Shown piece after piece: positions 1 to 11,046 of a DNA stretch of 64,000 nt. The stretch spans positions 36,778,521 through 36,842,520 of the forward strand of contig OX940866.1 of assembly GCA_954871525.1 (NCBI GenBank), in the 5' to 3' direction. The translations under genes were made by a program, and so were the position numbers. Origin of the DNA: Parietaria judaica (lineage: Eukaryota; Streptophyta; Magnoliopsida; Rosales; Urticaceae). Within the stretch, counting starts at the first letter, position 1. The number at the start of each line of letters is the position of its first letter. A model generated the notes under the pieces. The model had not been told where the DNA came from, searched no databases, and worked only from the letters and a program-made list of their open reading frames with translations.

Positions 1-74
1 CCTTTGAACAAAAAGAATTAAATGATAAAATTGCAATAGTGTATGATTCACCATAAAAAAATTAATTAATTCCT

Positions 75-187
75 AATATTTCATGAATATATTTGTACTT
101 AAAAAACCATTTAAGATGTAAATATGATTTTTTTAAGCAACAAAAAATATTAGCATAGAAAATTGTAATTTAAATAGCTTAAAGACT
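75..187. repeat. Diverged direct duplication, copy 1 (copy 2 at 741-855)
   Basis: The segment from 'atttcatgaata' through 'aatttaaatagctta' recurs at 741-855 in the same orientation with scattered substitutions and small indels. Both copies contain 'atgtaaatatga' and a run ending in 'taatttaaatagctta'. Short parts of the motif also occur near 268-292. This looks like an old dispersed repeat or local segmental duplication; no family could be assigned. Confidence 0.6.
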
Positions 188-536
188 TCGTCATGAGCCC
201 GGAAGTGACATGTTGGCAGGAAGGAATAGAACATGGATTAGGGAGAAATGGGATAAGCTTAAAACAAAGAATCGTAATTTAAATAGCTTAAAGATGCTGA
301 AAAACTACGACGCGCCGCCCGCGCCACAAAAGGAATCTAGTTGAAAGGAATGAATTAATTTCTTAGGGTGAATCAAATGAAAGCAATTATCGTAACAAAC
401 AAATTAAACACATTCTATGCTTTACTTCATTAAAACAAAAGGAAAGAAACTTGCATGAAAAGAAAGCCTTACGTGACAAATAGAGGTGAAGATCGGATAT
501 CTGAGGTGCAAAATAGTGACAATGTAAGAATTATAA

Positions 537-540
<4 letters not shown>

Positions 541-567
<27 letters not shown>
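541..567. repeat. AT dinucleotide microsatellite
   Basis: An uninterrupted (AT)n tract. Similar TA/AT tracts occur at 2211-2244, 2917-2938, 30083-30103, 34000-34036, 38884-38910 and 39761-39778. Confidence 0.9.
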
Positions 568-1328
568 ACTGAAGAAATATTAATGCAGTAATGGAATTAA
601 AAATATATTAAGAATAAATTTACTCACGATAACATAAATCGAGAGCGGCTCGGAGAATTCCTGTGCTTGGCAAATGGGAAGAGAAAAAAGAATCAAAACA
701 GTAAATTAAATCTGTGACTAAATTAAAACAACAAAAGATATAAAGTATTTCATGAATACTTTTGTATTTGAAAAACTATTAAAAATGTAAATATGAATTT
801 TTAAGCAACCAAAAAATATTAACATTTTAAATTATAATTTAAATAGCTTAATACCAACTTAAAAAAAATAAACGCTATAAATCAAATAAAGTATTTCTGT
901 CTATTCCTAATCAAAATAGTCAAATACAACCTAAATACCAAAATAAAATCACTATCGTATTCAGATGTATTACGATAGTATTATTACACATATGAAAAGA
1001 TAATCACATTTTCATGATTTTAGTGCTATATATATCATTAATGCTCATAAATTAAAAATAATATTAATACTATATCATACATGAACAAATAAATACCTTC
1101 AAATTCATATCACCTAAGCTAAGTACAGTTAAAACTAAATGTTAAAACTTACGTGTGCTACACAGAAACGAATTAAATAGCATATTCTTACCAAGGAAAC
1201 TCTTGTAAAGCTTGTTAGATAACATTACCGTTGATGTTCGGTTTCGAAATGGCTATTACAATTTATTCTGAGACATATATACATTAGCAAAAAATAATTT
1301 CACAAAAGCTTCACAATAGAAAAATGTC

Positions 1329-1330
<2 letters not shown>

Positions 1331-1363
<33 letters not shown>

Positions 1364-1381
1364 ATAATAATAATAATAATA
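1331..1381. repeat. ATT/AAT microsatellite with internal symmetry
   Basis: A run of about ten ATT units switches directly into AAT-phase units (ATAATAATAA...), so the tract is an inverted repeat able to fold on itself. A one-directional (ATT)n tract lies at about 33014-33043. Confidence 0.85.
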
Positions 1382-1883
1382 GTGGGCGAGACACAAACCT
1401 TATCTAAGTTGAAACCCTAAAAATCAATCCAACAGAAAACACTTTTTTATAATCTATATATATATATTAACACAAAATTTACTTACAATTTTGTTGGCTT
1501 AGAGCTGATTAATCCCTTGGTCCATTATCTATCTTGAGGTTGCAGTGAACGACGTCATTGAGGATTGGTGAGTTCGCGAGCTCGGAAAATGGAGGAAAAA
1601 AAATAATCAAAATAACAGATTAGAATTGTGGCTAAAATAAAAGGAACAAAGTATAAATATACTTACAGACTATTGGAAGACTACACGACAGTGAACATGA
1701 AAAATGAATCAAAGATTTGTTAACGTATATGTCAAAGGGACTTTTTAACTTCCAGTGGCTTGTGACTTATTTACATCGTACATAATAACCTTTAAGAAAT
1801 AATATTTAATTAGGTGATGAATGCAGTAGTTACTAATACTATGACCTCATATTCACTACACCAAATAAAAATATAAAAAAATA

Positions 1884-1977
1884 TATAAAATAGTGAAATT
1901 TCAGAATAATAACATTCTTCATTTTCAAGCTTTTTAGACAACTAATTTATTGTGGGTAGATTTTGCTTATATATATA
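1884..1977. repeat. Diverged direct duplication, copy 1 (copy 2 at 3178-3270)
   Basis: The shared blocks 'ataaaatagtgaaattt', 'caagctttttaga' and 'agattttgctt' occur in the same order and spacing here and at 3178-3270. The rest of the unit is diverged. Probably an old repeat; no coding content. Confidence 0.6.
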
Positions 1978-2206
1978 TTAACATGAGCATATTTTTAATC
2001 AAATAAAAGTGTCATTAATCTTATTAAATTACATGGTATTATCTCATTAGGAGATTATCAAAAGTCATGTAAATGCCAAATTGATTACACAAAAGTTATT
2101 GCATATGAGCATGTTATTTTTTTATTTTTTTATTTTAAATTCTAGAAAATTAGCATTGGAAGATGTCTATATAGAAGAATTGTTTAGTGAATACTTTCTC
2201 ATCATG

Positions 2207-2246
<40 letters not shown>

Positions 2247-2268
2247 TTAGTTAACACAGTTTGTAACT

Positions 2269-2385
2269 TACCTGTTAACTTACTTAGGATAGGATAGACC
2301 CTCGTGTTGTATTGTGCACGCTATTCGCCGGATACCTGGATGGTGCTTCTTCTCTGTTTGATCCTCATCAAACTTTCTCACACGC
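2269..2385 (-). other. Exon-like fragment of unknown origin
   Basis: On the minus strand a GC-richer block is bounded by an acceptor-like 'cattcaag' and by CAG|GTAAGT, a perfect plant 5' splice-site consensus. One frame gives a charged stretch (FKERVRKFDEDQ...) that ends at a stop inside the block. I do not recognise the family. It may be a leftover exon of a lost gene. Confidence 0.25.
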
Positions 2386-3580
2386 TCCTTGAATGCCAAA
2401 ACAAAAGATGAGTGAAAATAATAAAAATAAAAATATTATTAAATGAATTTATCGATAATATTTTGAGTATAACAGATAGAATTGTTGCTTTTGTGTGGTA
2501 TTTCATCCTAAAGAAATTCTATTTATAGAGTTTGCAAATAAAATGAACATAAATGACATTAATTTGTATTAAATGAATTTAGACATTATATTAAGGATAA
2601 ATGAAGAGTCTAAAATATCATTCTATTTTTAAAAAACAGGAAAGCCAAAGGTCGTTTTATTTTAATGACATATATATATATATATAGATATTGTTTTTGC
2701 AAATTCTCTATAAAAAAAGTTTTTTCAATACTTTTTTATTGAACTAAAATTCTACTATAAAAGAAATTACAAAAGAAAAGATAACATAGTTTTAAGTGTA
2801 ACAAAAAATTAATAAACACATTGTATGAGATGATAAAAATAAATTGTAGGGAAAAAGTAAATCAAAAGAAAAAAAAAGATACATGAAAGAGACGTTTATG
2901 AAATACATATGAAGATATATATATATATATATATATATAACATAAATATTGTAATACGTGAGTGTATATTGATCAATAATAAAATTGTATATCAATCTCA
3001 CTATATTAATTTGGTGGTAATAATATGTGACACTTGCAATTCCACTTGCAATCTCACTATACTGAATTAGTAATAAATAACAAAAGCTTTCAAATAAATA
3101 CATAGCATGGTTGCAACGTTATTAACTATTCATGATTTTTTTTGTCATTTAATAAATGAAAATTGTATTAAAAAATTATAAAATAGTGAAATTTTAGAAA
3201 AAAAGGATTCTCTATTTCCAAGCTTTTTAGATAGGCAATTTATTGTTAGTAGATTTTGCTTTTATATATATATAGATTTAAAACCATCAGAACAACACTA
3301 TTATTCAGATTCCTCGTCGCCAAACACTCCCAATCCCTTCAATGGATGGGGTTATTCCGTTCAGTTAATATGTGAAATATGGATGGGGACACAGTTTTGT
3401 TGAACATGGCTACTTTCCGCCACAGTTGACTACAATCTGAGAATTTTTACACCGTCTTTTTTTAAAACAGTAGTTTCGTTTGGTGAAGCAACGCCATGAC
3501 TAATTACGTAAAAGTTATCATTATCGCATATCCAATTTGACATATTTAATTTGAGTTTCACGTATTCAATTCCACATATC

Positions 3581-3670
3581 CAATTTCCGTTGAAGGCGAT
3601 ATTTATGCCCGTCGGTGGCGGTGGATTGATAGCCGGAATCGCTGCTTATGTTAAGAGGGTCTCTCCCGAG
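3581..3670 (+). pseudogene. Threonine deaminase exon fragment
   Basis: An open stretch encodes [19 protein letters not shown] followed by VKRVSPEV. This is the glycine-rich loop that binds the PLP phosphate in biosynthetic threonine dehydratase (isoleucine pathway, plastid). The block ends at GAG|GTTTG, like a splice donor. Nothing else of the roughly 600-residue enzyme is visible on either side, so this is an isolated exon-sized relic carried here by duplication or transposition. It has no plausible function by itself. Family assignment rests on the characteristic GGGGLIAG motif and flanking residues. Confidence 0.7.
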
Positions 3671-3761
3671 GTTTGTCGGTTTTCGTTGTTTGAAAAGTTT
3701 CCCTTGTTATTACCTGCTCAAGCAAAATGGAGCTTAGGGAATTATACTAGAAAACCAAAAA

Positions 3762-4873
3762 TTATGGTATTTTAATTTAAAGTGTTAAGATCGTAATTTT
3801 CTTTCTTGGTGTCATGAGCTCTGTCATTTTCTTTGAAATGCTTTAGAAAAGTTAGGAGCTTTAGGAAGTTCACTAGGAAATAGAGAATTTTAGTACATTA
3901 TTTATATTTTATCTAAAGTGTCCCTAAGCTTTCTAAGTTGTTCTTTTCCTAATCAGATCATGAATTCAGTGTTGAAATTGTTTGGAGAGTATTATTTTAA
4001 TTTGTTGTTGCGGTGAAGAAATTAGACATTGATAATTGATTAAATATTTATCTTATGTGCAGAAATTGGAAAGGAAAATTGACACATAAATGCTTCTTTG
4101 ATCGTTAATAATCTGGCTCAAGCAAATCAAAGTCCGGCCCAAGCAAAATCCGTAAAAGGTTGATTCAAAATAACAAAATTAATATTGCTCCTATACTATG
4201 AGCAACAAAATAATCATTTTTATTTTTTCTCTATTCGAAACAAATCAATGAAATAATCGGCTATCTATTTGAAAAACATTTCACCAATGAAGCAGTGGGT
4301 TACTTACACAATTGTTGCACCATAAAAATATAATAAAAACAAATAAAGATTACAAATTCCTCTCCAAATGCATGAACACCTGCAAATACAGTTGACTGAA
4401 AAAACTGAAAAAATTGAAAAAGAATAAAAATAAAAACCCAAAATGAATAAGAATAAAAACTGACCCTCCTCACTGTTGGTACATTTTCCCCTGAGTCATC
4501 GTAGATGGCGCCCATTATAGATTCTAGCAGATCTGCTAAAATCTTAGGCGGTGCTGAATTCGGGTTACTAACGAATCTTCTTATCTGTAGAAGATAAAAA
4601 ATAAACTAAATAAGATAACAGTGTTAATTTTAGGCAGAATAATCGTTAACGATTGTGCTTGTTAGTTACCTGGCGTCTTCACTTCGAGTTGTAGTGCGGC
4701 TTAAATACCTATACAAATTGTGCCTTACGGCCAACTCAGCGAGCTTCCTGTTCGATACCCTTGAGCATCTGTTGTTGTGGAGATCTCCTACTGTTCCTCT
4801 CTGGAGAAGGACGCGCGCGTTGGTCCCGACCGCTATTGCGAGAGCCGAGTCCCCCACCCAAGCGAGGCGGATG
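3762..4873. repeat. Tandem segmental duplication, unit A
   Basis: About 1.1 kb is repeated immediately downstream at 4878-5968 with high identity over the whole length, starting at 'ttatggtatttt' and ending at 'aagcgaggcggatg'. The unit carries two exons of an RNase III-like gene on the minus strand. Unit B lacks about 20 bases of the A/T-rich stretch near 4400 and has lost a short coding segment (see the pseudogene entries). Confidence 0.85.
4474..4873 (-). pseudogene. RNase III-like (RTL3-type) fragment, copy A
   Basis: Two minus-strand exons, 4873-4670 and 4584-4474, with GT-AG borders. They encode RLAWVGDSALA, a middle part ending LAVRHNLYRYL, and then PPKILADLLESIMGAIYDDSG. The last matches the second conserved helix of the RNase III domain (A-D-x-x-E-x-x-x-G-A-I-Y). 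The 5' end is cut off by the duplication joint and no third exon follows. This copy keeps the AVRHN segment lost in copy B. The catalytic signature normally reads E-x-L-G-D; here the first acidic residue is Ala (LAWVGDS). Confidence 0.6.
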
Positions 4874-4877
4874 TAAT

Positions 4878-5968
4878 TTATGGTATTTTAATTTAAAATG
4901 TTAAGATCGTAATTTTCTTTCTTGGTGTCATGAGCTCTGTCATTTTCTTTGAAATGCTTTAGAAAAGTTAGGAGCTTTAGGAAGTTCACTAGGAAATAGT
5001 GAATTTTAGTACATTATTTATATTTTATCTAAAGTGTCCCTAAGCTTTCCAAGTTGTTCTTTTCCTAATCAGATCATGAATTTAGTGTTGAAATTGTTTG
5101 GAGAGTATTATTCTAATTTGTTGTTGCGGTGAAGAAATTAGACATTGATAATTGATTAAATATTTATCTTATGTGCAGAAATTGGAAAGGAAAATTGATA
5201 CATAAATGCTTGTTTGATCGTTAATAATCCGACTCAAGCAAATCAAAGTCCGGCCCAAGCAAAATCCGTAAAAGGTTGATTCAAAATAACAAAATTAATA
5301 TTGCTCCTATACTATGAGCAACAAAATAATCATTTTTATTTTTTCTCTATTTGAAACAAAATCAATGAAATAACCGGCTATCTATTTGAAAAACATTTCA
5401 CCAATGATGCAGTGGGTTACTTACACAATTGTTGCACCATAAAAATATAATAAAAACAAATAAAGATTACAAATTCCTCTCCAAATGCATGAACAGTTGC
5501 AAATACAGTTGACTGAAAAAACTGAAAAAGAATAAAAATAAAAACCCAAAATGAATAAGAATAAAAGCTGACCCTCCTCACTGTTGGTACATTTTCCCCT
5601 GAGTCATCGTAGATGGCGCCCATTATAGATTCTAGCTGATCCGCTAAAATCTTAGGCGGTGCTGAATTCGGGTTACTGACGAATCTTCTTATCTGTAGAA
5701 GATAAAAAATAAACTAAATAAGATAACAGTGTTAGTTAATTTTAGGCAGAATAATCGTTAACGATTGTGCTTGTTAGTTACCTGGCGTTTGTCACTTCGA
5801 GTTGTAGTGCGGCTTAAATACCTATACAACTCGGCGAGCTTCCTGCTCGATAGCCTTGAGGATCTGTTGCTGTGGAGATCTCCTACTGTTCCTCTCGGGA
5901 GAAGGACGCGCGCGTTGGTCCCGACCGCTATTGCGAGAGCCGAGTCCCCCACCCAAGCGAGGCGGATG
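4878..5968. repeat. Tandem segmental duplication, unit B
   Basis: Second copy of the 3762-4873 unit. It begins directly after unit A ends. Past 5968 the exon continues into sequence absent from unit A, so unit B is attached to the longer gene remnant and unit A is the truncated copy. Confidence 0.85.
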
Positions 5969-6118
5969 AATTTTGAATTTCTAGGCTCAGAATGATTGAG
6001 TGCACTTAATAGTATAGGTAAGCTCTGGCATTTATAGGATAGCGTCTCTTGTATCACGTCTATATCCTCAGCAGACAGCTCGTACTCAATCTGCTCCATT
6101 GGCGGGAAATAGAAGTGC
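5582..6118 (-). pseudogene. RNase III-like (RTL3-type) fragment, copy B
   Basis: Exons 6118-5782 and 5692-5582 on the minus strand. A possible Met lies at 6099 (MEQIEYELSAEDIDVIQETL). The protein continues through RLAWVGDSALA and then ILADQLESIMGAIYDDSG. This covers one RNase III endonuclease domain, the double-stranded-RNA-cutting fold of plant RNase three-like proteins. It lacks the AVRHN residues present in copy A, has Ala in place of the first acidic signature residue, and has no downstream exons. I take it as a non-functional remnant; a short expressed gene cannot be fully excluded. Confidence 0.55.
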
Positions 6119-6654
6119 CTAAAACAAAAATATGAGGTCATTTTCCGGATTTATCGTAAAGTAGAACCGAGTTGGAAATTAAAAATTGAGGAGGTACATC
6201 CTAAAAATAGCGAACTTGCAAGCATTTTCCGGATTTATAAACGAGCTCAAGCTTAAAGGGCAAATTGGTCATAAAGTTTCAATTTGGTTCTATTACAGGC
6301 TACAATCAACCTCAATATACATACTTACACATATAATACTCAATAAATAATCAGAAACAATGCAAACAATCCAAAAAACACGAATAGTCATTATGTAGTA
6401 TGTACCTCGTCACAATTTAAATTACAACAATCAATTTAGATATTAACGAGAAATATGTCAGAATTACAAAGATACGACAAACAAAACAAAAAAAGAATAA
6501 GCTCACCAGGCTTTGGAAGACTACTAGCTGTCGCTTTAAGCTGAGATTATGGAAAAGTTTTTCCGTCAAATGTGAGCAAAACCCGGTTTTTATCGAATAT
6601 TCGGTATTTAGAATGTGCTACTATTAATTTTTCTTAAAAGCACAATGTGGATCA

Positions 6655-7010
6655 GTAGTTGTCGGACAGTGAGACCCGAGACGTGTTGTTCTTGACCTCG
6701 AATGTGAATATCAGGCTGTATTTGCAGCCTTCCTTGAGAGTGAACCACAAGCCTTTGGGGTTTCTGAGCTCGGGGGCCGACAAAACAATGTCGGCTCTGC
6801 CCAGGGATTTGACTGTGAACCTTGTCTTCCGGCTCAACGCTGTCTGGCAAGAAAGAAAAGAAAAACAGTTTCATTTTATCAACACGAACTCCGTTTCGGA
6901 AATTAGAACCGTCATGGCTGATCCGACGGATTACACGGAGTTACCTCCGACGGAATTCACGTCAGCACGCCGAACCAGGTTTCTTGATGTTTTGATGACG
7001 GGGTTCCAAG
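6655..7010 (-). pseudogene. Rho GDP-dissociation inhibitor (RhoGDI) fragment
   Basis: Minus strand. An upstream exon ends ...ADVNSVG at a GT donor near 6942. It joins phase-correctly to an exon starting near 6840 with DSVEPE, matching the RhoGDI sequence VNSVG-E/D-T-LEPE. A one-base frame change then follows, after which the frame reads SLGRADIVLSAPELRNPKG and LWFTLKEGCKYSLIFTFEV, the RhoGDI immunoglobulin-like fold that binds the Rho/ROP prenyl tail. The frame stops at 6655, before the C-terminal half. Frameshift plus truncation mark it as a pseudogene. Confidence 0.65.
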
Positions 7011-7364
7011 AAGAAGAAGAAGAAGAAGGACACAAGGACAGCACATAGCACATACCCTCGGATCTCCAATGGGCTCTCTGATCAGCGAGCTTCGACGACG
7101 AGTTGATGGGTGATCCTCTGGAAATGGAATCTAGCGCGCACATTATTTCCATATTAATGGTCAATACTTAGTGATCAATTTCTCAATCATACAGCTTCTC
7201 AATTTGTAATAAAAAAAAACTATCAAACACACGTTAACACAGGTATATAGAGCTTCATGTCTTTAATTTGTTAAAATGACACACGTTTTTGTTCCAGCAC
7301 TGTATATAAAGATGTAAACAATAATAAAATATATAAAAACATGAAGCGAAACCAAATATCACTG

Positions 7365-7450
7365 TACTTGTGGGCTTCATCGATAGTCTCTTTCAACAAA
7401 TCATTTTCTCTTTCCTTCTTCTCTGCAAGCCTAATTGCTATGGCTCTGCA
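7365..7450 (-). other. Exon-like charged helical fragment
   Basis: Minus strand, after an acceptor-like 'tactgcag', encodes AIAIRLAEKKERENDLLKET and continues IDEAHKYS, a charged, probably helical stretch, followed by several possible GT donors. I do not recognise the gene. It may be another displaced exon like the others in 3.5-7 kb. Confidence 0.25.
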
Positions 7451-8182
7451 GTACAACACAATTTCAAATTTCGCAATCTTATGTAAACTCTAAGTACCAA
7501 AATTATTCAAATCAAAATACATGATCCTTGCTTGGTTAAATAACCAATTAATTACCTAATTCTGAAAAATCAAAGCTATTGGATCTTATAATGGTACTAG
7601 ACACAACTATCAGAGACAAAACCTAAGCAGTAAACAAGCAAGCTAAAGATAAAAGCCTCACCTCTATTAATGTAGGAAATGAAGATACGCACATTTGCCA
7701 ACCATGTGTACTTCATTATTCTAATCTATCAATTGCTAAAAAAATCAATTTGTTAAGAAATAAGACATATATATATATATATAAATAAGCTAGGTTCCAC
7801 ATTTATTAGGAAATAGACTTATAAAACAGCAAATAAATTCTTGACTAAGGGAATAATGATTACTATGAAAAAATCTAGCAGCATCACGGATTGTGTAAAG
7901 CCACCAAAAATGAACACATTTCGCATTATATTCCATAAATATTGAGAAACGACAAATGCAAAAGAAACCATATGAATTATATTCATGAAACAGAGTAAAA
8001 ATGATTTGTTGCTCGGTAGAGGTTAGGCAGAGATTATCGAAGTCACATGACAGTTTTAAACATTTATGACGAAATTATTGCTCGCTGCAGCCAAATATGT
8101 CTCGCCTAGGCGAACGGGCATTTTTCACAACTATATCAATTAAAAGTAACCAATTATATTTTTAACAACATTTTTAACCGAG

Positions 8183-8211
8183 CTGTTGTGCAATCTTATT
8201 TTGCACAACAG
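8183..8211. repeat. Perfect 11-bp hairpin
   Basis: CTGTTGTGCAA (8183-8193) and its exact complement TTGCACAACAG (8201-8211) flank a 7-base loop. It lies in otherwise featureless sequence and may be the end of a small inverted-repeat element. Confidence 0.6.
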
Positions 8212-8267
8212 TAGTATATAAATGCTGTATAAATTTCATTGTGAATTCTACTATTTGTAGTAGTGCT

Positions 8268-9060
8268 AGGGCTGAAACCGGGTTAAAAACCCGAAAACCG
8301 AACCCGGTTTTCCGGGTTTTCAATTTTCAAACCCGAACCGGATTTTAAAAGTGAAAACCCAGAAATCCGGGTTCGGCTAATTGCCCGGTTTTGATTTTAA
8401 AACCCGGATTAAAAACCCAAACCCAAATTTTATTCGGGTTCTGGTTTTAAATCCGGTTCCGGGTTTTTACCCGGATTTTAACCCGAATTTGAAAAAAAAG
8501 GTGAGAGAAACGGCGAGAGGATTTGAGCAGAGCCGCGGCGGCGAAAGACTCTAAGAAGAGTCGCGACGGCGAGAGGCTTTGAGAAGAGCCGCGACGGCGA
8601 GAGACGCTGAGCAGAGCAACGATGGCGAGAGGCACTGAGCAGAGCAGCGACGGCGTGACGACAAGTAGAGGAGAGAGAGAAAAGGGCGAGAGAAACGGCG
8701 AGAAAAACGACGAGAGCGAGTAGAGGAGAGGGCATAGTCGAAATGAAAAAAGAGAAAGGAAAGAAAATAAAACCCTAATACAATACAATACAATGTCGTT
8801 TTGAGTCAGGTACAAATATAATATCGTTTTTTTATCAGACTATTAATTTTAAAATATTTTAAATACATATTAAATATTGAATTAAAAATCCGGGTTTTAT
8901 AACTTAAAACCCGGAACCCGGAACCGGTTTAATCCGGTTGCGGGTTTTTAAAAATTCGGTTTCAATTAACCCGATTTTAATTCGGTTTCGGTTTTTTAAA
9001 ATCAGATTCGATCCGGTTTCGTTTAAAAACCCACATTTTTTGGTTTTATCAGAGGCCTAA
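8268..9060. mobile_element. Probable hAT-like element rich in AACCCGG arrays
   Basis: The first 200 bases and the last 180 bases are packed with ccgggtttt / aaaacccgg words in both orientations, with a GC-rich core at 8490-8740 made of 'gagaagagccgcgacggcgag'-type imperfect repeats. Subterminal clusters of short repeats like this are typical of non-autonomous hAT elements. The ends (tagggctg... and ...cagaggccta) are only loosely inverted and no target duplication was found, so the exact borders are uncertain. The long open frames in the core are low-complexity and not taken as genes. Confidence 0.5.
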
Positions 9061-9575
9061 TTTTTATTGTTCATCCGAGATTAAAAAAAATCGACTTTCT
9101 TCGTTTTTTCCTAAAATCCTACCTAAAAAATCATAGAATGAACCTTACTAATTGTTAAAGCTAAAAAATAAATGTATTTAGTTAATAGATCATTATTTAA
9201 CTCACAATCTTAATCTTAAGAATGGAAATGTGTGAAAATAAACCCAACTCAAGTGCCTTCTCTTTTTTCACTACGTGAGATAATCTTGAGAGGAAAAAAA
9301 GAGAAAGGAATGAGATATTGAGGGGGGAAACGTGGGAGAGAAGGTAGAGGGGAGAGAGTGTGGGAGAGAGAAATGAGATGTTTGGGTAACTATGGTTTAG
9401 AAGTTGTTGGGTTAAGTTAGGGGTATTTTGGTACCATGAAATTTGAAAAGGTTATATTGAGAATTATGAAAATTTGAGGTGTAATAAAAGAATTTTGGTA
9501 TTGAAGGTCATTTTATGAAGTTTGAAAATTTAAAACAGAAGATTTTCTTTCCTGGCGATGTGTTATTGTCCCAGC

Positions 9576-10327
9576 CAAGGTTTTAAAAAACGAAGTAGGC
9601 GGACGCCTCAAGGCGCGCCTCTGTGCGAGGCGACGGGATTTAGCCTCCGGGCGACCTACTAAGCGCAAAAAATCAAGGCGTCCGCCTTTTTCCGGCCTAG
9701 GCGACGGAGGCGTCCTCCTCTGTGGCGAGGCGCTGGGCAAATCGTGAGGCGAACGCCTCTGGAATCAGTAGAGAAAATTATTTTCCGAGCCATTGATGAA
9801 GGTCGAAGAAAGAAGAAGGAAAGAGAATGGCTTTAGGGTTAAAGAGTGGCTAGGGTTACGGTAGAAGGAGATGTGGCTGGCTGCATTGAATATATACTAG
9901 GGTTTTAATCTTAAGTTGAAGTTTGGGCTTTTTATATGGGGTTTTTTAAATTATTAAAAGAACAAATCAAATGGCTTTAAATGAAATATATTTGGGCTTC
10001 AAGTCCTATTAAACCCTAATTCTTTTCTATTTCTTAATGACATATTTAAAATCCTAAAACTTATTATGTTTTTTACTTTATTTTTTTTATTTATGTTTAT
10101 TATGGTTTTATAGTTTAAGGCAATGGTTTTTTAATTTCTTAATGAGTTTTTTTTATGTTTAAGACTTGTGTGATTTCTTATCTGATTATGGTTTTTATTA
10201 TATATATTATTTTATAATTAATTTATTATTAAAAATCGAGGCTTACGCCTCGTTGCGCCTCGAGGCTTACGCCTTTTGAGGCTGTGAGAAAACGCCTCGC
10301 CTCGAAATCTAGTACTTTAAAACCTTG
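9576..10327. mobile_element. hAT-type MITE, 752 bp, complete
   Basis: The left end CAAGGTTTTAAA and the right end TTTAAAACCTTG are inverted repeats. GTCCCAGC lies immediately outside both ends (9568-9575 and 10328-10335), a perfect 8-bp target duplication as expected for the hAT superfamily. Subterminal regions carry many 'aggcg', 'cgcctc' and 'gaggctt' words in both orientations. There is no transposase reading frame, so the element would depend on an enzyme supplied elsewhere. Confidence 0.92.
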
Positions 10328-10554
10328 GTCCCAGCGACGCTTCGTCGGTGAGGAGGGTCTACTATAAAGAAAGATTGATGACGGACCTCCGATAATTTAA
10401 AGCTGCTTACGTACCGTTACGAGATCTTTTGTTAGGCCATAACAAATCTGTTTTGTTAAGTGTAATCATTAGGGTTCAATTAGTTGTGTTAAATAGTATT
10501 AATTAGGGGTTTAATTCCTTGTTTTGTCGTAAACGAGGCTGATGTTGGCTCGTT

Positions 10555-10600
10555 CACGTGGCAAAAATTATTATGTCAGCAACCCACGTTGTCCACGTGG
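10555..10600. promoter_or_regulatory. Two G-boxes (CACGTG) upstream of the UPL-type gene
   Basis: CACGTG occurs at 10555-10560 and, inside the palindrome CCACGTGG, at 10594-10599, about 450-490 bp before the start codon at 11047. G-boxes bind plant bZIP and bHLH factors. The surrounding 10440-10740 sequence also resembles a repetitive element, so the boxes may have arrived with it. Confidence 0.4.
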
Positions 10601-10774
10601 CCAGAGTTAACGGTGTTACGAGAATGGAGTGATCAACTCCCCAAATGCGACTTTGGGTATTTTTGCCACCACTTTTAAACTTTGGGTACACGAGGGGTTC
10701 TTTGACCAAACTTTGAGTATTTTTGCCGTCATTAACCCTTTAAAAAAATAAAAATAAATGAAAAAGAGACTGGT

Positions 10775-10800
10775 ATACTATATATACCTCACTCTATTAG
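10775..10800 (+). promoter_or_regulatory. Probable TATA box of the UPL-type gene
   Basis: 'actatatatacc' lies about 270 bp before the ATG. It is followed by a CT-rich stretch (10805-10865) typical of plant transcription starts and 5' leaders. Confidence 0.45.
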
Positions 10801-11046
10801 CATTTCGGTCCTTTGTTCTTCCTCCTCCTTTTCTCTTCTTCTTCTCAGTTACAATCTCTCTCTCCGGGCTCTGCGATCCCATCAAACCCTAATCCCAAAT
10901 CGGAAATTCGATTCACTTCACCTCCGGAGGAATCGAATTCGACGATCGGAGAAAAGCCCTTCCCTACCTCTCGATTTTCCCCATTTCTCCAGTCACCGCC
11001 TCTCGAATTGATCGGACTCTCTCCCTGCAATGCTATCGGCCGCAAC

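Larger units (their letters stand above)
1..3500. other. AT-rich, gene-poor region with decayed repeats
   Basis: No convincing gene is visible. The stretch holds long AT and ATT microsatellites, at least two pairs of diverged duplicated segments (described separately) and short islands of higher GC on the minus strand that look like old exons next to splice-donor-like sequences (about 640-700, 1490-1600 and 2265-2400). The open frames here are AT-rich and lack family motifs. It reads as degenerate intergenic or transposon-derived DNA. Confidence 0.6.

Noticed and set aside
2792..3103. 103-codon frame rich in Tyr, Ile and Phe on the minus strand
   Set aside because: Reading through TA microsatellite and AT-rich DNA; no motif.
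8447..8815. Ser/Leu/Arg-rich open frames
   Set aside because: They translate the low-complexity core of the AACCCGG element.
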